A stretch of 64,000 nt of DNA from Escherichia sp. E4742 (GCF_005843885.1 NZ_CP040443.1:4030001-4094000); one strand, 5' to 3'; positions 1 through 9,466 are shown, counted from the stretch's first letter. The notes: a model not told the origin generated them from the sequence alone. Program-made: numbers and translations.

Positions 1-1
1 G

Positions 2-472
2 ACCACAGGTACGCCGGTTCTGGTGTATTACCTGTCAGGTACTATTAATTCTTTGGAATCATGCTCTGTCAACGCCGGAGAGAGCATCGAAGTGGATTTG
101 GGAGATGTCTTTGCCGCTAACTTTCGGGTAGTTGGTCATAAACCTCTGGGAGCCAATACCGCAGAGTTATCGATTCCTGTCAGGTGCAATACCGGAAACT
201 CCGGGCTGGTTAATGTTAATTTAAGTCTGACGGCAACCAGCGACCCCGATTATCCTCAGGCGATTAAGACTTCACGCCCCGGCGTCGGTGTTGTAGTCAC
301 TGACAGCCAGAACAACATTATTTCGCCTGCTGGTGGCACACTTCCGTTATCCATCCCTGACGACGCGGATAGTATCGCGCGAATGAATGTTTATCCGGTC
401 AGCACGACGGGCGTACCACCGGAAACCGGGCGCTTTGAAGCCACGGCGACGGTGAGAATAAACTTTGACTGA
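2..472 (+). CDS. elfG: ElfG-like fimbrial adhesin, 3' part
   Basis: C-terminal 156 codons of a chaperone-usher fimbrial subunit; the reading frame is open to the left edge, so the gene starts outside the window. A GTG at 23 could be read as a start but is only an internal valine. The end shows the alternating beta-strand pattern of a pilin domain (ETGRFEATATVRINFD, with the usual penultimate aromatic residue) and a cysteine pair. Position directly before ycbU, ycbV and ycbF identifies it as ElfG of the E. coli elf (ycbQRST) operon, whose product is exported to the periplasm and assembled on the cell surface. Identity rests on gene order and remembered sequence. Confidence 0.85.
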   Translation, partial: TTGTPVLVYYLSGTINSLESCSVNAGESIEVDLGDVFAANFRVVGHKPLGANTAELSIPVRCNTGNSGLVNVNLSLTATSDPDYPQAIKTSRPGVGVVVTDSQNNIISPAGGTLPLSIPDDADSIARMNVYPVSTTGVPPETGRFEATATVRINFD

Positions 473-483
473 CGCGTGAACAC

Positions 484-1026
484 ATGAAGAAGAATACAAT
501 ATTTCAGTGTGTTGTCTTGTTGTTGACACTGCTTAATGCACATGTCGGGACGGCTGGACCTGAGCAGGTCAGTATGCATATTTACGGCAATGTTATCGAT
601 CAGGGCTGTGATGTCACCACCAAAAGCGCATTACAAAATATCCATATTGGTGATTTTAATATCAGCGATTTTCAGACCGCGAATACCGTAAGCACTGCTG
701 CTGATTTGAATATTGATATTACCGGCTGTGCCGCTGGTATTACTGGCGCGGATGTCCTTTTTAGCGGCGAAGCTGATTCCCTTGCGCCGACATTACTCAA
801 ATTAACCGACACAGGCGGAAGCGGTGGGATGGCAACGGGAATTGCTGTGCAAATTCTCGATGCACAAACCCAGCAAGAAATTCCGCTCAACCAGGTACAG
901 CCGCTCACTCCCCTAAAAGCAGGAGATAACACACTCAAGTATCAACTGCGATACAAGTCTACAAAGGTGGGAGCAACGGGCGGTAATGCGACAGCTGTCC
1001 TGTATTTTGATCTGGTTTACCAGTGA
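484..1026 (+). CDS. ycbU: Fimbrial-like protein YcbU
   Basis: Minor fimbrial subunit of 180 aa, the same length as K-12 YcbU. It has a signal peptide (MKKNTIFQCVVLLLTLLNAHVGTA), a cysteine pair expected to form the pilin disulfide, and a C-terminus with the penultimate-tyrosine pilin signature (AVLYFDLVYQ). It begins 11 bp after elfG stops and overlaps the longest reading of ycbV, so it belongs to the elf operon. The subunit should be delivered by a PapD-type chaperone (ElfD or YcbF) to the ElfC usher. Its specific role in the fibre is not known to me. Confidence 0.92.
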   Translation: MKKNTIFQCVVLLLTLLNAHVGTAGPEQVSMHIYGNVIDQGCDVTTKSALQNIHIGDFNISDFQTANTVSTAADLNIDITGCAAGITGADVLFSGEADSLAPTLLKLTDTGGSGGMATGIAVQILDAQTQQEIPLNQVQPLTPLKAGDNTLKYQLRYKSTKVGATGGNATAVLYFDLVYQ

Positions 1027-1033
1027 AGGAGTG

Positions 1034-1549
1034 ATGTTGAAACGAATAATCTGGATTCTGTGCTTGCCGGGATTAACGGGAGGCGGCACGGCGTTTGCTC
1101 ATGATGGCACGGTAAACATCAGTGGATCGTTTCGCCGTAACACGTGCGTACTGGCACAGGATAGCAGGCAAATTAATGTGCCGTTAGGTGATGTTTCGCT
1201 GGCGCGTTTTTCTCATGGGAATTATGGCCCGGAGAAATCTTTCATTATTAATTTGCAGGATTGCGGAACAGATGTCAGCACGGTAGACGTCACATTCTCT
1301 GGCACTCCCGACGGTACGCAGAGCGAAATGTTGTCCATCGACAGTGGCACTGACGCTGCCAGTGGTCTGGCTATTGCGATTCTGGATGATGCGAAGATAT
1401 TGATACCGCTTAATCAGGCGAGCAAAGACTATAGTTTGCGTAGCGGTAATGTGCCATTAACTTTTTATGCCCAGCTGAGACCTGTCGGTGGTGGGGTACA
1501 GTCGGGCAATGTAAGTGCCAGCGCCACATTTGTACTTCATTATGACTAA
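1034..1549 (+). CDS. ycbV: Fimbrial-like protein YcbV
   Basis: Fimbrial subunit-like protein. I chose the ATG at 1034: it gives a clean signal peptide (MLKRIIWILCLPGLTGGGTAFA) and lies just after the ycbU stop with AAGGAG immediately upstream. A longer reading from 986 (187 aa, the length I recall for K-12) would overlap ycbU by 41 bp and bury the signal peptide inside. The mature part has the pilin cysteine pair (NTCVL and LQDCG) and ends with the pilin-type strand ATFVLHYD. It sits between ycbU and the chaperone gene ycbF, which it overlaps by 8 bp. The start is less certain than the gene. Confidence 0.88.
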   Translation: MLKRIIWILCLPGLTGGGTAFAHDGTVNISGSFRRNTCVLAQDSRQINVPLGDVSLARFSHGNYGPEKSFIINLQDCGTDVSTVDVTFSGTPDGTQSEMLSIDSGTDAASGLAIAILDDAKILIPLNQASKDYSLRSGNVPLTFYAQLRPVGGGVQSGNVSASATFVLHYD

Positions 1550-2252
1550 TACGTGGAATAGATTTACGTTGGCTATTTTTGCCGTCTTACTCCCGCTGGT
1601 AGTGGAAGAGTCAGTGGCGGGGATTGTGGTTGGGGGAACGCGATTTGTCTTTCCTGCTGACAGAGAATCGATTTCGATTTCACTGACCAATACCAGCCAG
1701 GAATCCTGGCTTATCAACAGTAAAATTAATCGCCCTGTGCGCTGGGCGGGGGCAGAAGCACCTGACAGACCTGCGCCATTACTGGCAGCTCCGCCGCTTT
1801 TTCTGCTGAAGCCGGGGACCACAGGAACGTTGCGCTTGCTGAAAACGGAAAGCAATTTATTACCTGCAGATCGTGAAACGCTATTCGAATTAAGCATTGC
1901 CAGCGTGCCTTCTGGCAAAGTGGAAAATCAAAGCGTGAAAGTGGCGATGCGTTCAGTATTTAAACTTTTCTGGCGACCCGAAGGTTTGCAAGGCGATCCG
2001 TTAGAGGCTTATCAACAATTACGCTGGTCACGGACTTCGCAGGGAGTGCAATTAACTAATCCTACGCCTTATTACATCAATTTGATGCAGGTTATGGTAA
2101 ATGGTAAACCGCTAAGCAACGCGGGGGTTGTAGCTCCCAAAAGTCAGCGTCAGACAAGTTGGTGCCAGTCAGTGGCACAGTGCCATGTCTCCTGGCGGAC
2201 GATAAATGATTATGGCGGTTTGAGTGAAAAGAAGGAGCAAAATCTGCCCTAA
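1542..2252 (+). CDS. ycbF: Periplasmic fimbrial chaperone YcbF
   Basis: PapD-family periplasmic chaperone of 236 aa. The ATG at 1542 overlaps the ycbV stop, giving translational coupling, and starts a signal peptide ending near VAG. The N-terminal Ig domain shows the family pattern (GTRFVFPADRESISISLTN, then a conserved-type block near RLLKTESNLLPADRE) and the C-terminal domain carries a cysteine pair (WCQSVAQC). Such chaperones give a missing beta strand to pilin subunits and pass them to the usher. It is the last gene of the elf operon; pyrD follows with its own control region. Confidence 0.92.
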   Translation: MTNTWNRFTLAIFAVLLPLVVEESVAGIVVGGTRFVFPADRESISISLTNTSQESWLINSKINRPVRWAGAEAPDRPAPLLAAPPLFLLKPGTTGTLRLLKTESNLLPADRETLFELSIASVPSGKVENQSVKVAMRSVFKLFWRPEGLQGDPLEAYQQLRWSRTSQGVQLTNPTPYYINLMQVMVNGKPLSNAGVVAPKSQRQTSWCQSVAQCHVSWRTINDYGGLSEKKEQNLP

Positions 2253-2261
2253 AACAGGCTC

Positions 2262-2277
2262 AGAAAACGTTTGCGCT
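2262..2277 (+). promoter_or_regulatory. PurR operator upstream of pyrD
   Basis: The 16-bp AGAAAACGTTTGCGCT matches the core of the PurR consensus ACGCAAACGTTTKCGT, with the central AAACGTTTGCG intact. It lies upstream of the pyrD promoter. Control of E. coli pyrD by PurR is established; the site assignment here is by motif match. Confidence 0.85.
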
Positions 2278-2320
2278 TTTTTTGCCACAGGTCAATTCCC
2301 TTTTGATCCGAACTCGCACA

Positions 2321-2362
2321 TAATACGCACCCGGTTTGCACACCGGGAATCCAGGAGAGTTC
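2321..2362 (+). promoter_or_regulatory. pyrD promoter and start-switching leader hairpin
   Basis: A -10 box TAATAC lies at 2321-2326. The leader begins in a run ACCCGG, and CCCGG (2330-2334) can pair with CCGGG (2343-2347) just before the GGAG ribosome binding site. This is the known E. coli pyrD arrangement: with high CTP, transcripts start at an upstream C and the hairpin blocks translation; with low CTP they start at a downstream G and cannot form it. The hairpin is seen here; the mechanism is known from work on pyrD and pyrC. Confidence 0.8.
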
Positions 2363-3373
2363 ATGTACTACCCCTTCGTTCGTAAAGCCCTTTTCCAGCT
2401 CGATCCTGAGCGCGCTCATGAGTTTACTTTTCAGCAATTACGTCGCATTACCGGAACGCCGTTTGAAGCACTTGTTCGACAGAACGTTCCAGCGAAACCG
2501 GTTAACTGCATGGGACTGACCTTTAAAAATCCACTTGGTTTGGCAGCCGGTCTTGATAAGGACGGGGAGTGTATTGACGCTTTAGGCGCAATGGGTTTTG
2601 GATCGATCGAGATCGGCACTGTCACCCCTCGTCCACAGCCAGGAAATGACAAGCCACGTCTCTTCCGTCTGGTGGATGCTGAAGGTTTGATCAACCGTAT
2701 GGGCTTTAATAACCTCGGCGTTGATAACCTCGTTGAGAACGTTAAAAAAGCACATTATGACGGCGTTCTGGGAATTAATATCGGTAAAAATAAAGATACA
2801 CCGGTTGAGCAAGGCAAAGATGACTATCTGATTTGTATGGAGAAAATCTACGCCTATGCAGGATATATCGCCATCAATATTTCATCACCGAATACCCCAG
2901 GACTACGTACTCTGCAATATGGCGAAGCACTGGATGATTTATTAACGGCAATTAAAAATAAGCAAAATGAGTTGCAGGCAATCCACCATAAATATGTGCC
3001 AATTGCCGTGAAGATCGCGCCGGATCTTTCTGAAGATGAGTTGATCCAGGTGGCCGATAGTTTAGTTCGCCATAATATTGATGGCGTCATTGCAACTAAT
3101 ACCACCCTCGATCGTTCTTTAGTTCAGGGAATGAAAAATTGCGATCAAACCGGTGGTTTAAGTGGTCGTCCGTTACAATTAAAAAGCACAGAAATTATTC
3201 GCCGCTTGTCACAGGAATTAAACGGTCGTTTACCGATCATCGGTGTTGGTGGTATTGACTCGGTTATTGCTGCCCGTGAGAAGATAGCTGCAGGGGCCTC
3301 ACTGGTGCAAATTTATTCTGGTTTTATTTTTAAAGGGCCGCCGCTGATTAAAGAAATCGTTACTCATATCTAA
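2363..3373 (+). CDS. pyrD: Dihydroorotate dehydrogenase (quinone)
   Basis: Class 2 dihydroorotate dehydrogenase of 336 aa, the usual length. It oxidises dihydroorotate to orotate with FMN and passes electrons to membrane quinones, the fourth step of pyrimidine synthesis. Visible features are an N-terminal amphipathic membrane-contact segment (YYPFVRKALFQLDPE), the catalytic serine in NISSPNTPGLR (about residue 175), and the C-terminal FMN phosphate loops IGVGGI and IYSGF. The ATG at 2363 follows CCAGGAGAG; an in-frame codon 27 nt upstream lies in the regulatory hairpin and is rejected. Monocistronic, ending in a hairpin at 3406. Confidence 0.98.
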   Translation: MYYPFVRKALFQLDPERAHEFTFQQLRRITGTPFEALVRQNVPAKPVNCMGLTFKNPLGLAAGLDKDGECIDALGAMGFGSIEIGTVTPRPQPGNDKPRLFRLVDAEGLINRMGFNNLGVDNLVENVKKAHYDGVLGINIGKNKDTPVEQGKDDYLICMEKIYAYAGYIAINISSPNTPGLRTLQYGEALDDLLTAIKNKQNELQAIHHKYVPIAVKIAPDLSEDELIQVADSLVRHNIDGVIATNTTLDRSLVQGMKNCDQTGGLSGRPLQLKSTEIIRRLSQELNGRLPIIGVGGIDSVIAAREKIAAGASLVQIYSGFIFKGPPLIKEIVTHI

Positions 3374-3405
3374 TTATTTCTTTCACTTTCTCTTTATAAG
3401 ATAAT

Positions 3406-3432
3406 CAGGGCTTTATTTTCAGCCCTGGTTGT
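3406..3432 (+). terminator. Terminator after pyrD
   Basis: Stem CAGGGCT (3406-3412) pairs with AGCCCTG (3421-3427) across an 8-nt loop, followed by a T-rich tract (GTTGTTTTA). It lies 30 bp after the pyrD stop. Confidence 0.7.
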
Positions 3433-3546
3433 TTTATATTCATTCCTGTTACTTATTTAGACATTTTGTACTTTTCTTGTTGAGGTTATTAAGCGAAGCG
3501 ACAATGGAATGTGTTGCAGTGAATTTATAGGGTAGAGGAGAGGCAT

Positions 3547-4089
3547 ATGCGAATTAAACCAGACGATAACTGGCGTTGGTATTACGATGAAGAGCATGAT
3601 CGAATGATGCTTGATTTAGCCAATGGTATGCTGTTTCGCTCACGTTTTGCGCGTAAAATGTTGACGCCGGATGCTTTTTCTCCTGCGGGATTTTGCGTTG
3701 ATGACGCCGCGCTCTATTTCACGTTTGAAGAAAAATGCCGCGACCTTAACTTATCAAAAGAACAAAAAGCTGAACTGGTGCTTAATGCACTGGTAGCGAT
3801 TCGTTATCTCAAACCGCAAATGCCGAAAAGCTGGCATTTTGTTTCTCATGGTGAAATGTGGGCTCCAGCGTCGGGTGATGCAGCCTGTGTCTGGTTAAGC
3901 GACACCAATGAGCAAGTCAATTTGCTGGTTATTGAATCTGGCGAAAATGCCGCACTGTGCCTGCTGGCACAACCTTACGTCGTCATCGCCGGGCGCGCCA
4001 TGCAGCTGGGTGACGCCATCAAAATTATGAATGACAGGCTGAGACCGCATGTAAGTTATGACAGCGTCAGCCTTGAACAAGCCGTTTAA
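3547..4089 (+). CDS. zapC: Cell division protein ZapC
   Basis: 180-aa cytoplasmic protein equal in length to E. coli ZapC (YcbW). ZapC binds FtsZ and promotes lateral bundling of protofilaments, stabilising the Z ring early in division. The N-terminus (MRIKPDDNWRWYYDEEHD) and C-terminus (SLEQAV) match the K-12 protein as I remember it. Start at 3547 is preceded by GAGGAGAGGC. Its 3' end meets the convergent ycbX with a 4-bp overlap. No signal peptide or membrane segment is seen. Confidence 0.95.
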   Translation: MRIKPDDNWRWYYDEEHDRMMLDLANGMLFRSRFARKMLTPDAFSPAGFCVDDAALYFTFEEKCRDLNLSKEQKAELVLNALVAIRYLKPQMPKSWHFVSHGEMWAPASGDAACVWLSDTNEQVNLLVIESGENAALCLLAQPYVVIAGRAMQLGDAIKIMNDRLRPHVSYDSVSLEQAV

Positions 4090-5195
4090 CTTTTCAGTTT
4101 CAATGCAGTCTTCGGCACGCAACTACAGCAAAGAATTGTCCCATCGTCGCTCATAGCTGATTTTTTCAGCGGGGTGACTTCGCCTTCCAGAAGCTGAACA
4201 CGACAACTTCCGCATATGCCGGCACGGCAAGAATAGGGAATACGAATCCCTTGATTTTCTAATTGTTCCAGTAGTACCTGTTGGTTATTACCGCGAAATG
4301 CCAGCCCTTGCCAGTTGATATCAACATTCGCGTTCGGTTGTTGTGTCTCAGGAAAAGTATCGTCCGCTGCGGCCGCGCCGTAGACTTTCGCCGGTGCTGT
4401 CGCCAGAATTTCCACCTCATCGCCAACACGAATAACACCACTATTACGGGCAATTAAGTTCTGACCGAAATCGACATCGCCGTTATCCTGGGCTGTACGG
4501 AAAGATTGCAGCGTTTTTAATGGTTCGCCCGCCGGATGTTTTTGCCCTTTTTCCGGGCTAACGGTGGTGAAAATACAACGGCTACATGGCTTCACCACAT
4601 CGAACACCACATCGCCAATGCGAATCACTTTCCAGGTGTCTTCTTCCCACGCAGCTACGCCAGAAACAACCAGATTGGGGCGAAATTGTTCCATTTTGAC
4701 GCTTGCCGGACAGCGTTGTTGTACATCACGTAATGAGGATTCATTCGCGAGCAGATACGGATAGCCATCAGCGAATGACAGGGGTACAGTATTATGGCGT
4801 TTTACGCGCCGCGTCATCTGCGGCCCCACCCAACGCAATTGCACGTCGCGGGAGAAAAATCCGCTTAACCATTTGTTGATCTCATCTGGCGCAATGCGCG
4901 CAGTAAAATGATTACCCCACACTTCCGTTGGTGCGTCCTGTCCGGCGAAATCGGCAAAGCGTACCCACGCGCTGCTACTATCGGGTGCGGTGAGATGTAA
5001 GCCGTCATGCACGGGCGAAGGGGTAAACCGCACCATCTGCGGAAACTGGCGGGCAGTAATAAACGTACCGTCTGGTTCTGTTAGCATAAAAATGCGATCG
5101 AAGGCCAACCCGCTGATATCTGCAAGAGCGTGTGTCAGACCGATGCCGCGCATGGATTTAACAGGATGAATAAAAAGCCGGGTTAATGTCGCCAC
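4086..5195 (-). CDS. ycbX: MOSC and 2Fe-2S protein YcbX
   Basis: 369-aa protein with an N-terminal MOSC_N barrel, a MOSC domain that binds the molybdenum cofactor (around the CSRC segment, PCSRCIFTTV), and a C-terminal plant-type ferredoxin domain with cluster cysteines in CRAGICGSC and CCSC. E. coli YcbX is known to reduce N-hydroxylated base analogues such as 6-hydroxylaminopurine, with electrons from CysJ. It is transcribed away from rlmL, with which it shares a 243-bp divergent control region. Confidence 0.96.
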   Translation of the reverse strand: MATLTRLFIHPVKSMRGIGLTHALADISGLAFDRIFMLTEPDGTFITARQFPQMVRFTPSPVHDGLHLTAPDSSSAWVRFADFAGQDAPTEVWGNHFTARIAPDEINKWLSGFFSRDVQLRWVGPQMTRRVKRHNTVPLSFADGYPYLLANESSLRDVQQRCPASVKMEQFRPNLVVSGVAAWEEDTWKVIRIGDVVFDVVKPCSRCIFTTVSPEKGQKHPAGEPLKTLQSFRTAQDNGDVDFGQNLIARNSGVIRVGDEVEILATAPAKVYGAAAADDTFPETQQPNANVDINWQGLAFRGNNQQVLLEQLENQGIRIPYSCRAGICGSCRVQLLEGEVTPLKKSAMSDDGTILCCSCVPKTALKLKS

Positions 5196-5231
5196 GGTGC
5201 GGTCCTCAAATGAAAATAAGCCCTCAACTTT

Positions 5232-5259
5232 ATGACATGACGGACTTATTAGCTATAAT
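5232..5259 (+). promoter_or_regulatory. Probable rlmL promoter
   Basis: ATGACA (5232-5237) and a consensus TATAAT (5254-5259) are separated by 16 bp on the rlmL strand. The predicted leader to the rlmL start at 5439 would be about 175 nt. It contains short inverted repeats (for example around TACTACGTGTAC at 5340) but no convincing coding sequence. Confidence 0.6.
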
Positions 5260-5438
5260 GCGCAACAATTTTCTTAGAGCCTATACCATTAGGCTATTTT
5301 ATTTGTCAGTTTGGCTCAGTGCTGTGCTCGAGATCATACGTACTACGTGTACGCTCCGGTTTCTCCGCGCTGCCCATGTCCAGAGTGACTGCAACAATTA
5401 CGCCTACTGCGGTAGGCTCTTAGAGTAAAAGTGACGAT

Positions 5439-7547
5439 ATGAATTCTCTGTTTGCCAGTACGGCCCGTGGGCTGGAAGAGCTGTTAAAAACTGAACTGGA
5501 AAACCTGGGGGCCGTTGAATGCCAGGTGGTTCAGGGTGGGGTCCATTTCAAGGGCGACACGCGGCTTGTATACCAGAGCCTGATGTGGAGCCGCCTGGCC
5601 TCGCGTATTATGTTGCCGCTGGGCGAGTGCAAGGTTTACAGCGATTTAGACCTTTATCTCGGCGTTCAGGCGATCAACTGGACAGAGATGTTTAATCCTG
5701 GCGCGACATTTGCTGTCCACTTTAGTGGTCTGAATGACACTATCCGCAATAGCCAGTACGGCGCGATGAAAGTTAAAGACGCAATTGTTGATGCTTTCAC
5801 GCGTAAAAATCTGCCGCGACCAAATGTTGATCGCGATGCGCCAGATATCCGCGTTAATGTCTGGCTGCATAAAGAAACCGCCAGTATCGCCCTTGATCTC
5901 AGTGGAGATGGTTTACATCTGCGTGGCTATCGTGACCGTGCAGGTATTGCGCCAATCAAAGAAACACTGGCGGCTGCCATTGTAATGCGTTCCGGCTGGC
6001 AGCCAGGAACACCACTGCTTGACCCGATGTGTGGTTCCGGTACGTTGCTGATTGAAGCAGCGATGCTGGCGACCGACCGCGCGCCGGGCTTGCACCGTGG
6101 GCGTTGGGGTTTTAGTGGCTGGGCGCAGCACGACGAAGCCATCTGGCAGGAAGTGAAAGCAGAAGCGCAAACTCGTGCTCGTAAAGGTCTGGCGGAATAC
6201 AGCTCTCATTTCTACGGTTCCGACAGTGATGCGCGGGTGATTCAACGTGCGCGCACCAATGCCCGTCTGGCGGGAATTGGTGAACTGATCACTTTTGACG
6301 TGAAAGATGTCGCGCAGCTGACCAATCCGCTGCCAAAAGGACCGTATGGTACGGTACTGAGCAACCCGCCATACGGTGAGCGTCTGGACAGCGAGCCTGC
6401 GTTGATTGCACTGCATAGTCTGCTGGGCCGAATCATGAAAAACCAGTTCGGTGGCTGGAACCTCTCTTTATTCAGTGCTTCGCCGGGTCTGCTAAGCTGT
6501 CTGCAACTGCGTGCAGACAAACAGTACAAGGCGAAAAATGGCCCACTGGATTGCGTGCAGAAAAATTATCACGTTGCTGAAAGTACTCCGGACAGCAAAC
6601 CGGCGATGGTGGCGGAAGATTACGCCAATCGCTTGCGTAAGAACCTGAAGAAATTCGAAAAATGGGCGCGTCAGGAAGGGATTGAATGCTACCGTCTGTA
6701 TGACGCCGATTTGCCGGAATACAACGTTGCCGTTGACCGCTACGCCGACTGGGTAGTCGTGCAGGAGTATGCGCCACCGAAAACCATCGATGCGCATAAA
6801 GCGCGTCAACGTCTGTTCGATATTATCGCTGCGACCATTTCGGTACTGGGGATTGCGCCAAACAAACTGGTGTTGAAAACCCGTGAACGCCAGAAGGGCA
6901 AAAATCAGTATCAGAAACTGGGCGAGAAGGGCGAGTTTCTCGAAGTCACTGAATATAACGCGCACCTGTGGGTGAACCTGACGGATTACCTCGATACGGG
7001 CTTGTTCCTCGATCATCGTATCGCCCGTCGTATGCTCGGTCAGATGAGTAAAGGCAAAGATTTCCTCAACCTGTTCTCCTATACCGGTAGCGCCACCGTG
7101 CACGCGGGATTAGGCGGCGCGCGCAGCACCACCACGGTGGATATGTCGCGTACCTATCTGGAGTGGGCAGAACGGAACCTGCGCCTTAACGGCTTAACCG
7201 GTCGTGCGCATCGCCTGATTCAAGCCGATTGCCTGGCATGGTTGCGTGAAGCGAATGAACAGTTCGATCTGATCTTTATCGATCCACCAACCTTCTCTAA
7301 CTCAAAACGAATGGAAGATGCGTTTGATGTTCAGCGCGATCATCTGGCGCTGATGAAAGATCTGAAGCGTCTGCTGCGTGCTGGCGGGACGATCATGTTC
7401 TCGAACAACAAACGCGGTTTCCGTATGGATCTCGACGGTCTGGCGAAACTGGGGCTGAAAGCACAAGAAATTACGCAAAAAACGCTTTCCCAGGATTTTG
7501 CCCGTAATCGCCAGATCCACAACTGCTGGCTGATTACCGCAGCCTGA
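5439..7547 (+). CDS. rlmL: 23S rRNA methyltransferase RlmL (RlmKL)
   Basis: 702-aa fused enzyme that makes m2G2445 and m7G2069 in 23S rRNA. In order it has an N-terminal THUMP domain, a first SAM methyltransferase domain (DPMCGSGTLLIEAA for SAM binding, catalytic NPPYGE near residue 310), and a second Rossmann methyltransferase domain (FLNLFSYTGSATVHAG, catalytic IDPPTF near 615). Full family length. The start at 5439 follows AAAAGTGACGAT. The uup gene begins 11 bp after its stop, so the two are probably co-transcribed. Confidence 0.97.
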   Translation: MNSLFASTARGLEELLKTELENLGAVECQVVQGGVHFKGDTRLVYQSLMWSRLASRIMLPLGECKVYSDLDLYLGVQAINWTEMFNPGATFAVHFSGLNDTIRNSQYGAMKVKDAIVDAFTRKNLPRPNVDRDAPDIRVNVWLHKETASIALDLSGDGLHLRGYRDRAGIAPIKETLAAAIVMRSGWQPGTPLLDPMCGSGTLLIEAAMLATDRAPGLHRGRWGFSGWAQHDEAIWQEVKAEAQTRARKGLAEYSSHFYGSDSDARVIQRARTNARLAGIGELITFDVKDVAQLTNPLPKGPYGTVLSNPPYGERLDSEPALIALHSLLGRIMKNQFGGWNLSLFSASPGLLSCLQLRADKQYKAKNGPLDCVQKNYHVAESTPDSKPAMVAEDYANRLRKNLKKFEKWARQEGIECYRLYDADLPEYNVAVDRYADWVVVQEYAPPKTIDAHKARQRLFDIIAATISVLGIAPNKLVLKTRERQKGKNQYQKLGEKGEFLEVTEYNAHLWVNLTDYLDTGLFLDHRIARRMLGQMSKGKDFLNLFSYTGSATVHAGLGGARSTTTVDMSRTYLEWAERNLRLNGLTGRAHRLIQADCLAWLREANEQFDLIFIDPPTFSNSKRMEDAFDVQRDHLALMKDLKRLLRAGGTIMFSNNKRGFRMDLDGLAKLGLKAQEITQKTLSQDFARNRQIHNCWLITAA

Positions 7548-7558
7548 AAGGAATAGTA

Positions 7559-9466
7559 ATGTCATTAATCAGTATGCATGGCGCATGGCTGTCGTTCAGC
7601 GACGCGCCGCTTCTCGATAACGCAGAATTGCACATCGAAGATAACGAACGTGTTTGTCTGGTGGGCCGTAACGGTGCAGGCAAATCGACGTTAATGAAAA
7701 TCCTCAACCGTGAACAGGGGCTGGATGACGGCCGGATAATCTATGAGCAAGATTTGATCGTTGCGCGTTTGCAACAAGATCCGCCGCGTAACGTCGAGGG
7801 CAGCGTTTATGATTTCGTTGCCGAAGGCATCGAAGAACAGGCGGAATATCTGAAACGCTACCACGATATTTCGCGGCTGGTGATGAATGACCCAAGCGAG
7901 AAAAATCTCAATGAACTGGCGAAAGTCCAGGAGCAGCTCGATCATCATAACCTGTGGCAACTGGAAAACCGCATCAACGAAGTGCTGGCGCAACTGGGAT
8001 TAGATCCCAATGCTGCGCTGTCGTCGCTTTCCGGCGGTTGGTTGCGTAAAGCAGCATTAGGACGCGCACTGGTGAGCAATCCGCGCGTGTTGCTGCTTGA
8101 CGAACCGACAAACCACCTTGATATCGAAACCATCGACTGGCTGGAAGGCTTCCTGAAAACCTTCAATGGGACGATTATTTTTATCTCCCACGACCGTTCG
8201 TTTATTCGCAATATGGCGACGCGTATTGTCGATCTCGATCGCGGTAAGCTGGTGACCTATCCAGGGAATTACGACCAGTATTTACTGGAAAAAGAAGAAG
8301 CTTTGCGCGTGGAAGAGCTACAAAACGCCGAGTTTGACCGCAAACTGGCGCAAGAAGAAGTGTGGATACGCCAGGGAATCAAAGCGCGTCGTACCCGTAA
8401 CGAAGGTCGCGTGCGTGCATTGAAAGCGATGCGTCGTGAACGTAGCCAACGCCGCGAGGTAATGGGTACGGCGAAGATGCAGGTCGAAGAAGCCAGCCGC
8501 TCCGGTAAAATCGTCTTTGAAATAGAAGATGTTTGCTATCAGGTTGAGGGCAAACAACTGGTGAAAGATTTTTCCGCTCAGGTACAACGTGGCGACAAAA
8601 TTGCGCTGATTGGCCCGAATGGCTGCGGTAAAACCACGTTGTTAAAACTGATGCTGGGGCAACTTCAGCCAGACAGCGGACGCATCCATGTCGGGACGAA
8701 ACTGGAAGTGGCTTATTTCGACCAACACCGTGCGGAACTCGATCCCGATAAAACGGTAATGGATAACCTGGCAGAAGGTAAGCAAGAGGTGATGGTTAAC
8801 GGTAAACCACGCCACGTGCTGGGCTATTTGCAGGACTTCCTGTTCCATCCGAAACGGGCGATGACGCCGGTGCGTGCGCTTTCTGGCGGGGAACGTAACC
8901 GTCTGCTGCTGGCGCGTTTGTTCCTTAAGCCAAGCAACTTACTGATCCTCGACGAACCGACCAACGACCTTGACGTCGAAACGCTAGAGCTGCTTGAAGA
9001 GCTAATCGACAGCTACCAGGGGACGGTGTTGTTAGTAAGTCACGATCGTCAGTTTGTCGATAACACCGTTACAGAATGCTGGATCTTCGAAGGCAGCGGC
9101 AAAATTGGTCGTTATGTTGGCGGTTACCATGATGCCCGTGGTCAGCAAGAACAGCATGTGGCGCTTAAACAGCCCGTGGTGAAAAAAAACGAAGAAGCGG
9201 CAGCGCCAAAAGCAGAAACTGTAAAACGCAACACTAGCAAACTAAGCTATAAATTGCAGCGCGAACTGGAACAGCTTCCGCAATTGCTTGAAGAGCTGGA
9301 AGCGAAGCTGGAAGCCCTACAGGCGCAGGTGGCGGATGCCTCCTTCTTCAGCCAGTCTCATGAACATACGCAAAAAGTGCTCGCTGATCTGGCTGCTGCA
9401 GAGCAGGAACTGGAGCAGGCTTTTGAGCGTTGGGAGTATCTTGAAGCGTTGAAAAATGGTGGCTGA
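7559..9466 (+). CDS. uup: ABC-F ATPase Uup
   Basis: 635-aa ABC-F protein without membrane segments. First cassette: Walker A GRNGAGKST, signature LSGGWLRKA, Walker B LLLDEPTNHLD. Second cassette: GPNGCGKTT, LSGGERNRL, LILDEPTNDLD. Between them is the arginine-rich linker typical of ABC-F factors, and the last 80 residues form a charged coiled coil that binds DNA in E. coli Uup. Loss of Uup raises precise transposon excision; the family acts on ribosomes. Starts with GGAATAGTA before ATG, 11 bp after rlmL. Confidence 0.97.
   Translation: MSLISMHGAWLSFSDAPLLDNAELHIEDNERVCLVGRNGAGKSTLMKILNREQGLDDGRIIYEQDLIVARLQQDPPRNVEGSVYDFVAEGIEEQAEYLKRYHDISRLVMNDPSEKNLNELAKVQEQLDHHNLWQLENRINEVLAQLGLDPNAALSSLSGGWLRKAALGRALVSNPRVLLLDEPTNHLDIETIDWLEGFLKTFNGTIIFISHDRSFIRNMATRIVDLDRGKLVTYPGNYDQYLLEKEEALRVEELQNAEFDRKLAQEEVWIRQGIKARRTRNEGRVRALKAMRRERSQRREVMGTAKMQVEEASRSGKIVFEIEDVCYQVEGKQLVKDFSAQVQRGDKIALIGPNGCGKTTLLKLMLGQLQPDSGRIHVGTKLEVAYFDQHRAELDPDKTVMDNLAEGKQEVMVNGKPRHVLGYLQDFLFHPKRAMTPVRALSGGERNRLLLARLFLKPSNLLILDEPTNDLDVETLELLEELIDSYQGTVLLVSHDRQFVDNTVTECWIFEGSGKIGRYVGGYHDARGQQEQHVALKQPVVKKNEEAAAPKAETVKRNTSKLSYKLQRELEQLPQLLEELEAKLEALQAQVADASFFSQSHEHTQKVLADLAAAEQELEQAFERWEYLEALKNGG

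Noticed and set aside
5186..5428. 80-codon open frame upstream of rlmL
   Set aside because: It crosses the ycbX start and the predicted rlmL promoter and leader; no ribosome binding site and no family pattern.
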